A DNA stretch of 64,000 bases from Pseudocercospora fijiensis CIRAD86 (Eukaryota; Ascomycota; Dothideomycetes; Mycosphaerellales; Mycosphaerellaceae): NCBI RefSeq assembly GCF_000340215.1, contig NW_006921540.1, positions 1,110,377-1,174,376 of the forward strand. Reading direction: 5' to 3'. The notes below the pieces were generated by a model, which was given only the letters and a program-made list of their open reading frames with translations, ran no database searches and was not told the origin of the DNA. The stretch's first letter is position 1, and each line of letters starts with the position of its first letter. Of this stretch, positions 43,935-55,263 are shown one piece after another. Position numbers and translations under genes: made by a program.

Positions 43935-45783
43935 TCACCCTCGAGAATCAGGGAAGGGATTTTGAGGCCCAGTGCCGTCTGTTGAGTCGCCCTCGATGGT
44001 CTTCTTCCAATGTTGAGGAAGACAGATGCAGACGAGTGGGAAGGCTTTGACTTCGCCCTCATCAGTGTGGTCTTGTGGAGGCGCTTCGCTCAGGCCGCTG
44101 TCCCGTGCGACTTTGTCTTCCGGCCTCCAATCATCAGCTCTCTGCCTGACACGGACTCCAGTGGCCCATCCATCATCCCAGATGCCCAGTACTTTGATCA
44201 TGTCTCCGCGCTCAAGCTGGAACTCGTCAGCGGCGCGCGGTTCATAAGCCCACAACGTCGACACCAAGTCTCCTGGGCGGATCTCATCTTGTGAGTAGTA
44301 GTCTTTGAAGAAGTTGAGTTGCTCGCTCTGCCCATGTGACTCTGGAGAGGTGTAATCCGCCCCAGAGCTGGGCGAGGTGTCTGCAACACCGGCTGCTCCA
44401 ATGGCAAGCTGAGACCCACTCGAGAGCGAGGCACTACGCTTCGGAGGTGGCGCCAGCTGTTCGGGCACATCGTCTAGTGACGTGTCTTTAGTATAGCCCA
44501 TGGCGTAGGGCAGGTGGTGGTCTGAGGCGCTTGAGTCTTCCAACGCTGACATACGAGCCACTCGCCCACCTGGTAAGACGGCCAGTCCTGCGCGCTCCTG
44601 TCCATCTCTTGTTCCGTCGTGGAATGCCATTTGCGGCGATCGTGCAGTCGACGGCTGATTGAAGACACTGGTAGCTGGACTAGAGTCTCTATGTCTTCTC
44701 AGGAGCAGGCAGCCTGCTATGATGGCAGCAAGGAGGAGCAGTGCACCCAAGATTGATCCAACAACGATGCCTGCGATTTGTCCGCCGCTCAAACCATCGT
44801 GGTGGCTTCCTGAAGACTGCGTTGCTCCTCCGGCAGTGGGCGCGGCGGTGGCGGTGGCGGAAGCGGTGATGGTGACTGGCTGTAGCAGCGAGGCAGATGC
44901 TACGATGGGTAGCTTGACGCCGTCACATCGTTCGGTGGTGTTGGAGAAGAGGCAGCAGGAGTCTGTAGCATTGGGCGAGCTGGCTGCACAATAGGAGCAC
45001 AGGCCAGACAAGTTGTCGGTGAAGCCGCAGTTGTCGGCCTGGTTCTCAACGGCTTCAATGCATGAGCCTGTTATGGAACTAGCAGGCAAGGCGCAATTGG
45101 TGAAGTCGGCGCGGATTTGGGTGAGAGCGTTCTTGCCGGCGGTGCCACAAATGTTACTAGCAGTGATCTCCTGCTCGCTCTGAGCGTACTCGGCGCAGCT
45201 ATCTGCACAGAGCGGCCGTGTTGCATTATCGGTCAAGGCGCAGGGATCGATGGAGTTCTGCACGATGGCATTGCACAAAACGCTGGTGGTGTATCGCGCG
45301 TAGAAGGCTGTGGTGTTATCCAAATTCACGTTAGAACAGCCGATTAGTTGTTGGTACCTGTGGCTCGTCAGCGGGGTCGGGGTGGTCAATGGCTGTCGGC
45401 CATGCTGGGCGCACCAACCGTAATTGGGTAAAATCGGCAGCGATATAATGTTGGATACCAGCGTCGAAGGATGCGGTGTCGGAGACGTTCTGTAAAAACG
45501 GGAATAGAGCAGTCAGGTTGGTGTCAGTGGATATGGAGGCTGCGCTGAAGGCCGGACACGCCGAGGAATTGGCCAGCGAAACACAGGTCTGTGCCATGGT
45601 GGTTGGAATAGTGCTGGCAAGCAGTGCGCATAGTGCCAGGTGGGGAGCGACGTTGGCAGATTTTCGAGCGGTCCGGTCAGAGTGGCGATGTGATGTGCGT
45701 GTGCATGTTGGCTCTAGATGTGCAGATATCGAATGCGGGCGCGGAGCGTGGTTGTGCGCAGAGCTTGACTCGCGGGTGTGCAT
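43935..45783 (-). CDS. Single-pass membrane protein with Cys-rich ectodomain and cytoplasmic SH3 domain
   Basis: Exons 45,783-45,419 and 45,357-43,935; 595 residues. The 61-bp intron uses GTTGGT, a GCTGAC branch and CAG, joining LR to YQQLIGC. A hydrophobic stretch at about 45-63 (VAPHLALCALLASTIPTTMA) ends before AQTC, like a signal peptide placed late after a hydrophilic leader. The true start may therefore be different. The ectodomain (to about 300) has many Cys and N-glycosylation sequons (NDTT-like, NATD, NTTE). A Ser/Thr/Ala stalk leads to a membrane segment at 316-341 (GGQIAGIVVGSILGALLLL) and basic RRHRD. The SH3 domain is at 486-577: LVSTLWAYEPRAADEFQLE.GD, D-D-G-W-A, FP. The layout resembles Fus1-type or cell-wall-sensor proteins that dock cytoplasmic partners. 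The partner is unknown. Confidence 0.8.
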
Positions 45784-45938
45784 CCAATCGCCATGGGAGC
45801 GACGGTCGGCAGCTTTTCTGCTCATTCTTCGCTTCTCTCACACGACGGCGGCAGACGCAGACGCAGACGCAGGTGCAGGGTCGATGCAGTCGGTTGGGCC
45901 AGCGAAGGCCCGTCGCTCGCTCGCTCGCTGGCTCGGAA

Positions 45939-45940
<2 letters not shown>

Positions 45941-45976
<36 letters not shown>
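45941..45976. repeat. Hexanucleotide microsatellite (TCGTGG)6
   Basis: Six perfect TCGTGG units about 160 bp upstream of the SH3 gene start. Confidence 0.9.
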
Positions 45977-45977
<1 letters not shown>

Positions 45978-46084
45978 GCAGCTGCAGGTGTGTATTGTGC
46001 CTGAAAGCTTCTCCTCACCAGCCGAGGACAGACGCGTAGCGGTGAGTTCGCAGACGCATACTTCGACGGGCGGCCAATTGCGGT

Positions 46085-46150
46085 GGTGCTGGTGCTGGTG
46101 CTGGTGCTGGTGCTGGTGCTGGAGCTGGAGCTGGTGCTGGTGCTGGTGCT
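46085..46150. repeat. Hexanucleotide minisatellite GGTGCT/GGAGCT, 11 units
   Basis: Six GGTGCT, two GGAGCT and three GGTGCT units in unbroken register. Confidence 0.9.
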
Positions 46151-47244
46151 GCGGCAAACGAGTGACTGCAGTTGAATTGGGATACGCCGTGCCTTCACCG
46201 CGACCACAGCGACTCTGGCGAGGAAGGCACGAGTGCGGTCGGCGGGTGGTCGGACGTCGTCGAGGCAGAGCAGTGACAGCTCGTGACTCGTGAGCCCACA
46301 CTCAGCGCTGGCCGGCGCCGAGAAGCTAGTTCTAAGCTTTGCTGCTTTGGTAAATTGGCAAATGGGTAAATTGCTGGCTGGCAGTTATCCTGGCCCCGAA
46401 TCCGCGCTGACCATTGGCCAATGCCGCCAGCCACCACGCCGGCGCCGCTGTCGCTGTGCTCGAGGAAATGGCCCACCCTACCAACATGAAACACCAGCAG
46501 AAGAAAACGACATGCACCATTATTATTCTGACCGAGGAAGTGCGTGCTATAAGACAGCTGTGATTCCTCCTCCTTGCTGAACATGACATGTCCGACACTG
46601 CATCGACACCGACATGCACGCACATGAATTGTGAAACTCTCTGTACTGCCGCCGTTGTGGCTTGTGGCTACTCCTGCTGTGCGTGGGCCCGCCCGTTTGA
46701 CCTCCTACGCTACTCCAATAATGCCCGGGTCCATCCCCCGGCCCTCGTGACTCCTGGTCCACGCACGAGCACGAGCAGGCGTGCCATGGCAAGGCCTGAT
46801 CATTGTTGTGTTGTTGTCCCCCCAAATACTCGTCCAAATGCCTTCGAAACGTCTTCACGACAGAGAGAAAGATGACATGAGGTCGGAATAGGCGGTGTGA
46901 GCGACGATGGTACGCTCACGCAAGGGACCGAACGCTTGCCACGCACTGCCACCGCTAGAATACCCCAAGCGACAATTGCTTTGTTAGCACTGCCAGGACC
47001 TCGTGCTTTCAGCCCAGCCCAGGCACCGTCTCCGCAAGTCTCCGCCGTCACAGCTCCGACCAGCTCGAGCTGACCATGTTTGACATGACTACTGCTTCAC
47101 AAAAGCACACACTACTCGCATCGAGATACACTACTCACACCTCACACATCATGCGTTTGCCATGACGCAACTAAGCTGCCATCGTCTGGAAGTCTTTCGA
47201 CTCAAAATCTCAAGCACGACACGTGGCTTGCATACGCCTTCTAT

Positions 47245-48612
47245 TTAAGACAAGCTTCGAGGCTCAATTGGCTTTGGAGCATCGTTCACGTCGAGAGTGT
47301 GAGCCATCTTGGTCAGGAAAACGTCACTAGCCTTCTGGCTTGGAACCTTTTGGCCCATGAACAGGAAGTTCAACGGAAATCCGTAATCGAAGGGATAAGC
47401 GTCCTCGATCTCCTCGATTTCTTCAGTAGAAAGCTTGAGGCCTGGAAACGACGAAATCAGTCTCAACTCGCACACACCATCTTTGCCTGGGCGACACCTA
47501 CTGAGAGCTTCGATATTTCCCTCCAAGTGTTCGATCTTTCGTCCGCCGACGATTGGGAACACGTTCGGGGTCTTATGCATCACGTATGCCAAACTGCCTC
47601 TATCAGCATCGACAACATGGTGAACGAGTTCTAATACTTACGCAACGCTGGTGATGATGCTTCCTTTCTGCTTGGCGACCTTCTCGAGCACCGCAGACAC
47701 TTTCAAATGTACCTCTGACACGCCCATCGGACCATAGTTCCGACCGTCCTGCCTCTTTCTCTGCTCTTCGGTCTTGAAGAATCCTCCGCCGAGAGCGCCC
47801 TATCATCCGGTCAACAATTGTCCAAGTACGTGATACCTTTCTACCAATCACTTACCCAAGGAGCGAGGGCCATCCCCTCACCTTGACACATTGGGATGAT
47901 TTCGCGCTCAAAGTCTCGATCGGCAGCACTCCACTTTCCCTGATAGACCACGAATTGGCGCATTCCATGATCTCGCGCCCACTGATTGGCTTTAGACACA
48001 ATCCAAGCCGGCGTGTCGCTGACACCAAGGTAGAGAATCTTGCCCTGGTCTGCTAATGCATTGAGAGACTTCATAATCTCCTCGATCGACGTGGTGAAGT
48101 CCCACCAGTGTACGTACAGAACATCAACATACGACGTTCGCAGCTTCTTCAAACTCGCTGCAAGACTGACAGCCAAAGATTTCGTATGGTTTCCAGTATA
48201 ATTGCTCTGAATTGCCTTTGGGTCGGAGCCACTTCGGTAGGAACACGAGAACTGTGCATGTTATCAGCTCGCCGAGCACCCACACTCCCATTCCACCAGC
48301 ATCACTGACCTTTGTGGCAAGCACCATCTGGTCCCGCACACCCCTCTGTTCCATCCACTCTCCAATCCAAGTCTCACTTTGCTCGTTCTGATAATTGTTC
48401 GCAGTATCGATAAAGTTACCGCCCTTCTCATAAAAGTAATCCAAGATTTCAAAAACCGTTTCCTTGTTGCACTCTCCCATCCAATCTTTCCACGCATCTC
48501 CGAAGTTCATGGCGCCGAGGCATAATGGGCTTACGCGGACTCCTGCTCTTGGGGCAAGGACGCGGTGATAGTCAAGGAGACCTTTTGGCTTAGGAGGACC
48601 TTGGAAGGCCAT
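47245..48612 (-). CDS. Aldo/keto reductase, aryl-alcohol / norsolorinic-acid reductase type
   Basis: Four exons: 48,612-48,310, 48,251-47,856, 47,799-47,642, 47,593-47,245; 401 residues. The introns of 58, 56 and 48 bp (first donor GTCAGT) all restore frame. The (beta/alpha)8 NADPH-dependent fold is shown by [16 protein letters not shown], the catalytic tetrad D69 (FIDTANNY), Y74, K101 (VLATK) and H149 (VLYVHWWD). [17 protein letters not shown], the GALGGGFF segment and a C-terminal [16 protein letters not shown] for cofactor phosphate binding also support it. This matches fungal Aad-type enzymes and NorA/AflF relatives; housekeeping and secondary-metabolism members cannot be told apart by eye. 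It lies head-to-tail with the GMC oxidase, 846 bp downstream of it. Confidence 0.88.
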
Positions 48613-49458
48613 TTTGATCGTGTAAGTGTAGAACGTAGCTGACAGTGACGGCTTGAGACAGGGCAGATACCTCGCAGTGGAATATGACTTGCGACTTCGA
48701 CCTATCCACGTTCACTCCCACACTTCCCCGCCAAATCACAACAAGGATTCAAAGCGCTTTTTGTACGAAACAGTCCTTGCGCCGGGCTGACCTCTTCCCG
48801 CCCTTCGTTTGATCGCACATACCGTCTTTGAAATCTTTCTACGTATTGTTGTCGGTGTCGACCGAGATTTTTCAAAGAAAGCATGACATGACGTCTGGGT
48901 TGATGCGAGATCGGCGGATTGTACAGGACAAAGGAAATGGAATCCCAAACTAAACAACATGACGTGCGCACTCTTGCTAACGTCTTGATCTAAGAGCTGT
49001 GCTAAGATCTATAGGGCCATACGGAGTGCTTGACGATATTCCACAAGTGCTGGGTCTGGAAGCGATCGCACCGATTTTCCGTGGCAAGGCTGAGCTAACC
49101 CGAATTCGCTCTATCGGGGCCAAAGCACAAGTGTTGTGTGCTGCGCGAATGAGACTACTGATGACATATCAGTCACTGCATCAACCTGGTTGGAAATTCT
49201 GCTAAGTCAGAGCTACTATGTCAAGAGATGCTGATACAACACAGCAAGATGAGACCGTACGGTAAGTGGAAGGAGCGAAGGAGCGAGACGCGCAACATCA
49301 CGCCCAATCAGGCTTCGGAGGGCCCCTACTTCTTCTTATGCTTCTTCTACGACCAGTGACGAAAACATAGGCATGAGATCCTTCTGACATCGGATGATAC
49401 ATGAGGTGGATGAAGTAGGCGACTGCGATCTTTAGGCTGTTTGGTCGGTATTTGCAAG
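48613..49458. other. Intergenic between tandem minus-strand genes
   Basis: Promoter region of the reductase and 3' region of the GMC oxidase. Short overlapping frames only; nothing else seen. Confidence 0.5.
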
Positions 49459-51436
49459 CTACTTCCTCCCCTTGATAAGATCCGCCGCTTTCTCAGCTAC
49501 CATCACAACTGGCGCACAAGGATGGCAAGCCACGGGTTTCGGGAAAATACTCGCATCAACTACTCTCAGACCATCCACACCGTGTACACGCAACTCAGCA
49601 TCAACCACAGCGGTCTCGTCCGTAACAAGGCCCATCTTATTCGTACAGAATGGATGATAAATCGTCTCGCCGCTATTTCTCACAGCCTCGAGAAGCTGGT
49701 CATCCGTCATCGTCGCCACATCTTGTGAAGGGAAGTACCATTCTGAAAAGGCCTGCTGAAATGGTGCAGAGTGCACGACATCTCGAGCGAGACGCATCCC
49801 ATAGACCATCATGTCTCGATCGTGTTGGGTTGCAAGATAATTTGCGTCAATCAATGGGGCGTCAAAGGGCGAGGATGAGGCGAGATAAATCGTGCCACGA
49901 GATTCTGGACGCAGCATGATGGGTCCAATGGAAAAGTACTCCTTAGTGCTTGGTGCAAGGATTTTACCATGAGCGATGTATGCGAGAGGACCGACTAGAA
50001 GCTCGAGATCTGGTGCATTGGGACCGCTGGCCAAGTCATTCTTACGCAGGCTCTCGGGCGCATCAGGTCGATCAGCAACGCGAACGAAGCAGCCTGCTTC
50101 ACCGACATTGCTCGTCATAGGCCCGGTACCGAATCGCATCCACTCGATCAGGGCGGGCAGACTTTTGAGAGGGTCCACGAGGTACTGGTAAGATTTCTGC
50201 TTCGATTCGAAAACCATGATGCCGCAAAAATGGTCTGCAAGGTTCTCGCCGACACCCATCAAAGTCTTGATTGTTGGAATCCCGTGTTTTCTCAGCTCAG
50301 CAGCTGGACCGATGCCTGATAACTTTAGGATCTGCGGAGATTGGACCGCGCCAGCAGAGAGGATGACTTCCTTCTTAGCCTTGACAACGTAGCGTACTGG
50401 ACTGATCTTCGTCGAGCCCATCTCGACACCGACTGCACGAGGCTTCGCATTGGAAGTGTCGAAAAGGATTTTGGTCACAGTCTGGCCAGTAGCGATTCTC
50501 AAATTCGGTCGGCTTGCCACATCTTTCGTCAAGTATGCGACTGCGGTAGAGGATCTTTGGCCCTTCGAGTCGATGAATGTCTGGAACTGGGAGGCGCCGA
50601 TCATGCCTTTGGGAGTATTGAAATCGCGAATATTCGGAATACCGATAGATTCGCAGGCGTCTAGAAACACCTTGCAAAGCGGAGCAAAAACGGTGTACCC
50701 AGTCTGCCATGGACCACTACGACCATGCTCAGCTAGATCCTGGGAGGTGAGCGCGGAATGAGGACCATGCTGGAAGGCCTCTGCCTTCTTAGCATATTTC
50801 GACACGCTGTTCCATCCCCATCCAGCATTCCCAAGGCTTTCCCACTCGTCATAATCTTCGGCTGCGCCTTTGTTGTAGATCATAGCATTGATGGCACTAC
50901 AGCCACCAAGCATTTTGCCACGAGGCCAGAAGAGCTTCCTGTCATTGCAGCCCTTGTCCTTCTCTGTGTAGAAGTTCCAGTCAGCTAAGGTCCCGAGCAG
51001 ACGTCCAAATCCAGCTGGAATCCTAGAGAAGATCTGCTTCAGGTCTGAATGGCCTGCTTCGATGACGAGGACAGTAGTGTTAGGATCTTCTGAGAGACGA
51101 TTGGCCAAGACGCATCCAGCTGTACCGCCGCCGATGATCACATAGTCATACTCGCGAGCATTCTGTAAGTCTTTGGTCGACGCTTCGCCTTTGTTCGGTC
51201 GAATGGTAGCCAGCAATGCTGTGTTCGGTTCGCCAGGAACGAAACTCAATGCGTGTTAGTATTTATGAGTATTCCATTTGCATAGGATTGACACACTTCG
51301 GGAACAATGCGTGCGACAGTTCTCTGAGCAACTTTCCAACAATCCACAGCGCGAAGACTCCACCAGCGATACCCACAGCTAACTGCCTATACGTAGCATT
51401 CTCGAGGCCGTGCCTCACGCTTGCAAATGAGGCCAT
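49459..51436 (-). CDS. GMC-family FAD oxidoreductase with N-terminal membrane anchor
   Basis: Exons 51,436-51,297 and 51,244-49,459; 641 residues. The long open frame has only a TTG start. A 52-bp intron (GTGTGT, perfect TACTAAC branch, GAG|T acceptor) links it to an ATG exon coding MASFASVRHGLENATYRQLA and a hydrophobic helix (about 20-37, AVGIAGGVFALWIVGKLL). FAD binding is seen at 80-90 (YVIIGGGTAGCVLANRL), GMC signature 1 near 155-180 (GKMLGGCSAINAMIYNKG) and signature 2 as GAVQSPQILKLSGIGP. The active-site pair is H577 (YHPFCT) and H621 (ACHPCAP). The family oxidises alcohols such as choline, glucose, aryl or long-chain alcohols. The anchor suggests a membrane-associated enzyme rather than a secreted one. 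The substrate is undetermined. Confidence 0.85.
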
Positions 51437-52353
51437 CGTGGAGGGATGGGAACTCCCTGCCGATGCTGAGGCTAGGGCAGTGGATCAAACATATTTCCAG
51501 CTTTCGTGAGACCTTGGATGGTACTTATTGGATGTATATGTATGCAGCAGCATGTGAAGCGCCTCGGCACCCCTCTTCGGCTGCTTCTCCACTACTGCCA
51601 GATGTTTACGTGCAGGATGCTTTGCGGATAGGTCTCGATATGCTTGGAAGATGCATCGGCCACCAAATAGAAATCGGACAGGGCCCAGAAGAGTGGTCCA
51701 CTGGGCCAGCTGGAGGCATAGGCATAGGCACATGCATGGGAGAGAAAGAAAGACTCGCGGCGAGGCGAGTTCATTATTTTCACCAGCCACCATGATGAAG
51801 TCATTCCCATTCCCTTTCCTATGTAGGTAGCTGCTTATATCACCTGCTCTTTGACGCTTTCACAGGCTCCACCACTTCAATATGATGGAGAGATGCGAAA
51901 CTGAACGATTCCACAATGCTCACCCTTCGACCGAGAGTCGGCTCATGCAAAGGGTAGAATGATAGTCTGGTACCGGCAGGACCTTGCCGCTGCCACGTCA
52001 ATGATTCATGAAAGAGCCAGAGCAGTCGCAGACACAGCAGGCATCCGCATTGAGTTGACGTGAAGACCGTTCGTATTTCGCTACACCTAGTCGAATCTTG
52101 TCTCCTACATCTGGTTGGCAGCCTGGGAGGGAAGGCATATCCCTTCACGTCCACCAGCGCGACCGTCCTACGCCTACGCTACGCCTGCTGAATGCATCGA
52201 CGCCCGACCGAGTCACTTTCACGCTCACTCACTCACTCGCCCACGTCCAAGCCACGCCGCAGCCTGTCGTAAGGCGTAATTGCTGTATTGTAAGCTTCAC
52301 AGCCAGTGCCAGCCCGCCAGCCCGCCAGGACAGCTTACATCGAGCCTGCAACC
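51437..52353. promoter_or_regulatory. Divergent promoter region, GMC oxidase / DDHD lipase
   Basis: 917 bp between two start codons on opposite strands, with a pyrimidine-rich, CACTCACT-type stretch just before the lipase start (about 52,200-52,300). No defined binding site is claimed. Confidence 0.45.
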
Positions 52354-55197
52354 ATGTCAAGCTCAACTACAGCTGCCAATCAAGATCAGTATACGCAGTT
52401 CATCCGTGAGAGCATCTCAGAGCCGCCTCCTGCCATCAACGCCAGGTTCTTCTATACAAGTCCCATACCGATTGACGATCCCCTCAGTCCACTACCTCCG
52501 CCTTCTTCATCAACGGCAACGACATATAAACAACCACCTAAGCCATTCTCCGAATACGACAATACAGCCCTTGACAAGGCATGGCACGATCTGAGAAAGA
52601 AGATCCTACAATGGAACGAGGAAAGAGGCGAGAAGGGGTCTTCGCAGGAAGGTAGCAGGGTGAGAGCACGCGCAAACTCTTCTTTGGCGAGGCATGAACG
52701 CGAACGGCGTGGCTCTGGTTCTGGCTCCGGTTCTGGCTCACGAGGTCCAGGAACACCAAAGGCAAGAGCCATTCACCATGCGAGATCAAGTCTCAGTCAT
52801 GTCGAAGGTTCGCCAACAGAAGATGCAGACGTGCCTGAGATGCTACCAAGCAGTGCTACAGAGCTTTCAAGTAGTATGGAAAACACCACAACCGGTACAC
52901 CCTTCGCCAGAGCTCCGTCAAGAAAGAAGCAACATCCCTCACCCCTGCAGAAATTCGATGATAGACCCGCGAGACCGCAGGTGCGGAAGCAGGATACATA
53001 CCAATGGGAGGATTCTTCCCATCTTGCTGGGCAGAGCCCTGCACCAGCGAAGCGCAAGCAGGCAGACAAGAGCCCAATGTCAAAAGTTGCGGTGGGCATT
53101 TCGAGACTGCACCAGGTGGAAATGCCGAATCTGCAGATGACACCAATCTACTGGGCGCCTGTCCACGATACGGCAGAGGTCATTAGGGCAACATGGTTCT
53201 ACAAGGACACCATGCTACCGGTGGAAGTGCCTGTAGCAAATATGCTGGAAGCCGGCTACATCGATTTGCAGTGTTGGACCGAGACATGGAAGGACGAGCT
53301 GAATAGTGCCGTTGAAGTCGGAGCTATTGGGGAAATGAAGATTGTGCACAAGCTTTGGCCCGAGAAGCCTTCCAAAGCTCCTGTCAGTAGACCTGCGTCT
53401 ATCATTTCTGGCCAGGACCGAAGCATTCTCGGAGCTGCGACTTCTGTTCTCACCTCCACAGAACCGCCTGAGACGATTGAACAGCAGCGTGCAAAAGCTG
53501 TCGAGGTAGCATGCGATATCATTGATATCTCGACCGGTCCTGGTGGGGCAGACAATCGAGCGCACGGGAATACCACGTACGGCAGAGCAGGTGCTGTTCG
53601 AAACTACGCGACATGTGGCGTCATCTACTCGGATGAGCGCGAGGCGAACATACTGAAGCCGACACTGCTTCCTTCATCTTATTACGGCAGACGTCCTCTT
53701 GCAAATTATATTCGCAAAGGACACGCCATCGGCATTCCTGTTATTCGTGGGTTTGATCAAAGCATTTGGAACAAGCTTCATCCTCCCAAAAAGGGAGCCA
53801 GAACGACCAAAGCCAAGCAGGGCGTAACAGCATCGGAGACCGCAGCAGATTCGACGTCCGCAAGGCCCAAGGCAGATCCCGATCTTGCCTGGAGCGAGCG
53901 TCCACATGTCACGGATTTGGTCCTGGTCGTACATGGCATTGGCCAGAAGCTGAGTGAGCGCATGGAAAGTTTCCATTTTACACACGCCATCAATGCCTTC
54001 AGGCGTGAAATCATGGTCGAGTGCGGCAACATAGAGGTGAAGACACATTTTCGCAAAGACATGGGCGGGATCATGACGCTGCCTATTAACTGGCGTCATA
54101 CTCTCTCCTTCGAGGAGGGTGGATACCGGCCAGACCAGAGCTCAGAAGCACCAGCAGACCCTACTATTAATGAATTCACCCTGCGAGACATCACACCTGA
54201 CACGCTACCATCTGTCAGAGGTATAGTGTCAGATGTCATGCTGGACATACCTTACTATATGTCGCATCATCAGCCGAAGATGATTGCCGCAGTAATCAAA
54301 GAGGCGAATCGCGTCTACAAGCTGTGGTGTCAGAACAATCCAGGATTCGCGCAACACGGAAAAGTTCATATCATCGCACACTCGCTGGGAAGTGTTATGG
54401 CCATCGATATTCTATCAAAGCAGCCAACGATCGTGCCATCTCATCTGGCCGACCCGACTAAACTCGATCTTGATGTCGAAGAACCAGATCACTTTCTCTT
54501 CGACACACACAACCTCTTCCTTGCTGGTAGCCCAGCAGGCTTCTTCGTTCTTCTTCGCCGCTCCCAGCTTCGTCCGCGCATCGACCACCCTTCAGCCGAA
54601 GCCCTCGCTGACCCAACCAGCAACACTGCCCGCATTTGCGGAGAACGAGGCCAGTACGGCTGCATATCCGTCGACAACATCTACAACATCATTAATGGTT
54701 ACGATCCTGTGGCATACCAGGTGAACGCTGCGGTCGACGCAGACTACGCCTCGTCCATCCGCAAAGCCCACGTGCCTAGCAACACGCCCAGCTACTGGTT
54801 TCCTGCCGGCACTTCAAACGCAAGTCGTTGGTTCGGGGGCTATAGCGTCCATCCCCCTCCTGGTGCTGCCGTATCACCAGCCTTCAATCGTCTGCCGAGC
54901 AATGTCGAACTCGAGATACATGACTTCACGCGAGAAGAAATCGCGGAGAAACGTATGACGCTGCTAAATGACAACGGACAAATTGACTATTTCGTCAAAT
55001 ACGGTGGCGGCACATTTGAGATTCAATACTTGACTATGTTGGGTGCTCATAGCGCATATTGGGGGTTGAAAGATTTTATACGCATGGTTGTTGTCGAGGT
55101 AGGCAGGAAGGGCGGTAAGGATGGGACTTTACCTGGTTTACGAGCTGTCAAGAAGAGAACTCCAAGAGGAATGGGAGGAGCAGCAACTGTAAAATGA
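52354..55197 (+). CDS. DDHD-domain phospholipase (PA-PLA1-like)
   Basis: One exon, 947 residues, ATG 52354 in a good context (GCAACCATG). The upstream frame extension has only a GTG. A disordered N-terminus holds a Gly-Ser repeat near residues 120-130. At about 255-330 comes the N-terminal domain of this family (TPIYWAPVHDTAEVIRATWF...DT.LPVE). The alpha/beta-hydrolase core has LVLVVHGIGQ near 525 and the nucleophile elbow HSLGS with S677. The DDHD region follows: LFLAGSPAGFFVLL, YDPVAYQ, LGAHSAYW. By family knowledge (mammalian DDHD1/2, yeast YOR022C) these enzymes cleave phosphatidic acid or related lipids at ER, Golgi or mitochondrial membranes. It is tail-to-tail with vps11, with only 66 bp between stop codons. 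Confidence 0.88.
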   Translation: MSSSTTAANQDQYTQFIRESISEPPPAINARFFYTSPIPIDDPLSPLPPPSSSTATTYKQPPKPFSEYDNTALDKAWHDLRKKILQWNEERGEKGSSQEGSRVRARANSSLARHERERRGSGSGSGSGSRGPGTPKARAIHHARSSLSHVEGSPTEDADVPEMLPSSATELSSSMENTTTGTPFARAPSRKKQHPSPLQKFDDRPARPQVRKQDTYQWEDSSHLAGQSPAPAKRKQADKSPMSKVAVGISRLHQVEMPNLQMTPIYWAPVHDTAEVIRATWFYKDTMLPVEVPVANMLEAGYIDLQCWTETWKDELNSAVEVGAIGEMKIVHKLWPEKPSKAPVSRPASIISGQDRSILGAATSVLTSTEPPETIEQQRAKAVEVACDIIDISTGPGGADNRAHGNTTYGRAGAVRNYATCGVIYSDEREANILKPTLLPSSYYGRRPLANYIRKGHAIGIPVIRGFDQSIWNKLHPPKKGARTTKAKQGVTASETAADSTSARPKADPDLAWSERPHVTDLVLVVHGIGQKLSERMESFHFTHAINAFRREIMVECGNIEVKTHFRKDMGGIMTLPINWRHTLSFEEGGYRPDQSSEAPADPTINEFTLRDITPDTLPSVRGIVSDVMLDIPYYMSHHQPKMIAAVIKEANRVYKLWCQNNPGFAQHGKVHIIAHSLGSVMAIDILSKQPTIVPSHLADPTKLDLDVEEPDHFLFDTHNLFLAGSPAGFFVLLRRSQLRPRIDHPSAEALADPTSNTARICGERGQYGCISVDNIYNIINGYDPVAYQVNAAVDADYASSIRKAHVPSNTPSYWFPAGTSNASRWFGGYSVHPPPGAAVSPAFNRLPSNVELEIHDFTREEIAEKRMTLLNDNGQIDYFVKYGGGTFEIQYLTMLGAHSAYWGLKDFIRMVVVEVGRKGGKDGTLPGLRAVKKRTPRGMGGAATVK

Positions 55198-55263
55198 GAG
55201 GATTGAACTCGCACTAGACTTTCAGATACCCCTACATTAAGCATGTACTTCATCACCGATCAA

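Larger units (their letters stand above)
45784..47244. other. Long intergenic region with tandem repeats
   Basis: It lies upstream of the SH3 gene and downstream of the reductase gene, both on the minus strand. Two hexanucleotide arrays (45,941-45,976 and 46,085-46,150) and shorter GCTC and GCAGAC runs (about 45,847-45,930) create spurious long frames on both strands. No domain-bearing gene was found. Confidence 0.5.

Noticed and set aside
45677..46301. Long frames on both strands with His-Gln, Ser-Thr or Trp-Cys repeats
   Set aside because: All are produced by hexanucleotide arrays, which stay open in every frame.
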